NCBI RefSeq assembly: GCF_900167535.1
Contig: NZ_FUYE01000003.1
Coordinates: forward strand, 416,414-480,413
DNA: 64,000 nucleotides
Origin: Prosthecobacter debontii
GTDB lineage: Bacteria > Verrucomicrobiota > Verrucomicrobiia > Verrucomicrobiales > Verrucomicrobiaceae
Direction: 5' to 3'
Each line of letters begins with the position of its first letter. Within the stretch, counting starts at the first letter, position 1. The position numbers and the translations under genes are program-made. Of this stretch, positions 61,745 to 64,000 are shown in pieces. Under the pieces are notes generated by a model, which worked only from the letters and a program-made list of their open reading frames with translations, did not search any database and had not been told where the DNA came from.

Positions 61745-64000
61745 ATGAAAAGCGATTCTCCTCTCTCTGCCACCTGTCCCTCCTGCGGACAGGCACTTCC
61801 AGACAATGCGCCTCAAGGTTTCTGCCCGCACTGCCTCATGGCCGGTGCGTTACAAACCGCCCCACTACCTGCTCAAGCTGCCACCGAGGATATGGCGGAA
61901 GACATCCGAACGGCTTTTCCTCAACTAGAAATTCATGAATGGTTAGGCGCTGGTGGCATGGGCCGTGTCTTCAAAGCACGACAACCCACCTTGGACCGAT
62001 GGGTAGCGCTGAAGCTGCTGTCTCCCGAGCAAGCACGGGACCCAGAATGGACCGAACGGTTCACTCGCGAAGCCCGAGCCCTAGCGCGCCTGAATCACCC
62101 GCACATCGTCCAGGTCCATGACTTCGGGTCAGCTAACCTAGGCGCTCAGGAGCAGCCCTATCTTATGATGGAGTATGTGGACGGAGTGAATCTCCGCCAA
62201 GCCCTGCAAAATGGAGGTCTTACAGCCCAAGAGGCTCTCAGCATCGTGCCCAAACTCTGCGATGCTCTCCAATATGCTCACGAGCATGATGTACTGCACC
62301 GTGACATCAAACCCGAGAACATCCTCATCGACACGGAAGGCCGAGTCAAAATCGCCGATTTCGGACTGGCTAAATTGAGGGATGAAATTCAACCCGATTT
62401 CACGCTCACCCAAAGCGGAGCCAAGCTAGGCACCCTAGCCTATATGGCTCCAGAACAGGTAGAACGTCCACAGGATGTAGATCATCGTGCAGATATCTAC
62501 AGCTTAGGCGTGGTATTTTATGAGATGCTCACCGGCGAGCTCCCTTTGGGCCGCTTTCCCAACCCGAGCGAGTGCAATGGCACTGATCCTCGCTTGGATG
62601 CAGTGGTGCTGAGAACCTTGGAAAAGCAGCGAGAGAAGCGGTTTCAAAATGCGGCCGAGATGAAGTCTGGTCTCGAAAACGCCAGAACTGCCCCCATGCC
62701 AGTTGGGCCGACACCTTCCTGGAATGAGTTGAACTATGAGTATCGCAGCGAGAGCGGCATTGGCAGCTGGCCGTGGTTACACATTGTGTTCGGCAAGGAC
62801 CCATTGACCGGTAAAATGAAACGTGCCCGAGGCATTGTGGCCATCGGCGTACATGCCACAGGAGTCCTGGCTTTGGGAGTGATCTCTTTTGGGCTGATCA
62901 GTTGGGGTGTCTTCTCGGTGGGATTGCTAGCCTCTGGGGTGCTGGCCGCAGGTATCGGTTCGTTAGGCGTCCTTAGCCTCGGTTTGGTCGGTAGCTATGG
63001 TGTTTTCGCCGTGGCTCCCGTAGCGTTAGGAGTGACGCCTATCGGCTACCTCAGCGCCGGAGTGACGGCGATAGGTCGAGATGTAGCTAGCACGACAGGG
63101 ACCGTGGAGCCACAGGCGGCGGCTTGGGGCGACTATTGGATGCCGATCCTCGGTCGCATCCACACCTATTGGAATGCCGTCGGCTTAACGACCATCATGC
63201 TCGCCGGCACGTGGGCCGCTTGGCGCAGCCGCAAACCTAGGTCTCATATCGCTCTTTTTTTCGTCCTCTCGCTCCTGGGCCCGTTTAACCTCCTTTTGAG
63301 CCGAGCCACCTTAACTGCCCCCCGCTTTGGAGAACAACTTAGACGCGAAGAAAACACCCGGCGTCAGGAAAAGCGACGAGCCGAGTGGGCGAGCTTGGAT
63401 AAGCTAAGAAAGCTGAGTCAAAGTTGGGTCACCGAAGCCTGCCGCACAGACTCTCCATCCGCTCGAGGCAAAGCGCTCCTGGCCATTCAGGAAGCTCTGG
63501 CCTCCTCCCAGATGGATCTTGTTCGCGCTGGTCTGCTCTCCATTCCAAAGATCAGTCAAACCAGCGCTGACAAAAAGACGTTTCGTGAACTGGCACGAGC
63601 ACATTTGAACTTCGCCGATGTGGACATTTCCAATTTGGCTATCTCAGCCGTCGTCTCAATGGAGCCGGAATCCACAGATGTGGATCGCATCTTGGCCATG
63701 GTCGACAACGCCAAAGAATCTCAGTTGATCCCAATGGCACATGCTTTAGGCACACTTAGCCATCGCGATTTTACCGGGCGCTATGCGGATCCCATGTTAT
63801 CGCTTCTTGAACGCGGAATGGTCATCGCAAAGGCGAAGACCCGAGGAGATAGCTATGCTTTCGATGAACGCATGCTGTTAGGCCCTTTGTGGGGAGCGCG
63901 AATCTCCCCCGAAATCGAAGCCAAAATCCTCGAGTGGAGTCATTTGGATGAGCTTGATGATGGGACCATGACCACCGCAGGCGTTGGCTACAATGTTTTC
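61745..64000 (+). CDS. Membrane-associated Ser/Thr protein kinase with N-terminal zinc ribbon (3' end outside window)
   Basis: Open for 752 codons to the right edge, so incomplete. A zinc ribbon uses Cys11, Cys14, Cys27 and Cys30 (CPSCGQ...CPHC). The Hanks-type kinase spans about 62-310: LGAGGMGRVFKA P-loop, catalytic Lys90, HRDIKPEN (185-192), DFG (205-207), APE (235-237), so it should be active. Residues 363-444 are a glycine-pentad repeat with Gly every fifth residue. One or two hydrophobic membrane segments follow (about 480-530), then an Arg/Glu-rich coil and a helical HEAT-like part. Proteins of this type are plentiful in Verrucomicrobia and are thought to act with FPETQWATI-type sigma factors; the one here is 47 kb away. 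Confidence 0.93.
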   Translation, partial: MKSDSPLSATCPSCGQALPDNAPQGFCPHCLMAGALQTAPLPAQAATEDMAEDIRTAFPQLEIHEWLGAGGMGRVFKARQPTLDRWVALKLLSPEQARDPEWTERFTREARALARLNHPHIVQVHDFGSANLGAQEQPYLMMEYVDGVNLRQALQNGGLTAQEALSIVPKLCDALQYAHEHDVLHRDIKPENILIDTEGRVKIADFGLAKLRDEIQPDFTLTQSGAKLGTLAYMAPEQVERPQDVDHRADIYSLGVVFYEMLTGELPLGRFPNPSECNGTDPRLDAVVLRTLEKQREKRFQNAAEMKSGLENARTAPMPVGPTPSWNELNYEYRSESGIGSWPWLHIVFGKDPLTGKMKRARGIVAIGVHATGVLALGVISFGLISWGVFSVGLLASGVLAAGIGSLGVLSLGLVGSYGVFAVAPVALGVTPIGYLSAGVTAIGRDVASTTGTVEPQAAAWGDYWMPILGRIHTYWNAVGLTTIMLAGTWAAWRSRKPRSHIALFFVLSLLGPFNLLLSRATLTAPRFGEQLRREENTRRQEKRRAEWASLDKLRKLSQSWVTEACRTDSPSARGKALLAIQEALASSQMDLVRAGLLSIPKISQTSADKKTFRELARAHLNFADVDISNLAISAVVSMEPESTDVDRILAMVDNAKESQLIPMAHALGTLSHRDFTGRYADPMLSLLERGMVIAKAKTRGDSYAFDERMLLGPLWGARISPEIEAKILEWSHLDELDDGTMTTAGVGYNVF

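Overview
The window looks like chromosomal DNA of a free-living verrucomicrobium, most like the Prosthecobacter/Verrucomicrobium group; this is inferred from gene content, not from a marker gene. Pointers are a coupled DUF1800/DUF1501 pair, a planctomycete-type cytochrome c/PSD1 protein, a PEP-CTERM protein together with a TIGR03790 protein, a FPETQWATI-type sigma factor, and a Ser/Thr kinase with a CPxCG...CPxC N-terminal ribbon. GC is moderately high, many genes have weak or no Shine-Dalgarno sequence, and secreted proteins are numerous. I see no tRNA, rRNA, CRISPR array, transposase or prophage gene.

Layout. 1-9.4 kb: an ECF sigma factor cut by the left edge, an HD-domain nuclease-like protein, an M19-like secreted protein, a lipoprotein, TcdA, a PhnP-like hydrolase, a TIGR03790 protein and two adjacent RlaP-like nucleotidyltransferases. 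9.4-16.8 kb: a von Willebrand A protein, an autotransporter with HAF-like repeats, a second sigma factor, and two COG0523/CobW GTPases behind a perfect 23-bp palindrome that overlaps two TATAAT boxes and the start codon. 16.8-27.8 kb: a two-domain esterase, leuC, a PepSY-like secreted protein, a NusG-family regulator, an oxidative-stress block (ankyrin protein and catalase, with OxyR divergent), RNase R and a small membrane protein.

27.9-43.9 kb: a SulP transporter fused to a beta-carbonic anhydrase, DUF1501 and a 1670-residue TSP3-repeat/DUF1800 protein overlapping by ATGA, a membrane GT2 glycosyltransferase, a PSCyt1/DUF1549/DUF1553 protein, and RecD2. 43.9-54.3 kb: a run of minus-strand envelope proteins including an eight-haem cytochrome with HEAT and TPR repeats, YaeQ, a sulfatase, a type II NADH dehydrogenase and a LamG PEP-CTERM protein. 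54.4-58.1 kb: a GT4 fusion protein overlapping a GH130 gene by ATGA. 58.1-58.9 kb is non-coding but structured and carries a PEP-CTERM-like remnant. 58.9-64 kb: pgk, tpiA, folA and a Ser/Thr kinase cut by the right edge.

Genes that plausibly work together: katA-ank with oxyR (peroxide defence); the two CobW proteins (zinc homeostasis, if the palindrome is a Zur box); GT4 with GH130 (mannose-containing glycan turnover); DUF1800 with DUF1501 (exported pair); pgk with tpiA (glycolysis). The least explained items are the tandem nucleotidyltransferases, one without its third catalytic carboxylate, the CobW palindrome, the glycine-pentad repeat in the kinase, and the structured intergenic DNA at 58.2-58.7 kb.
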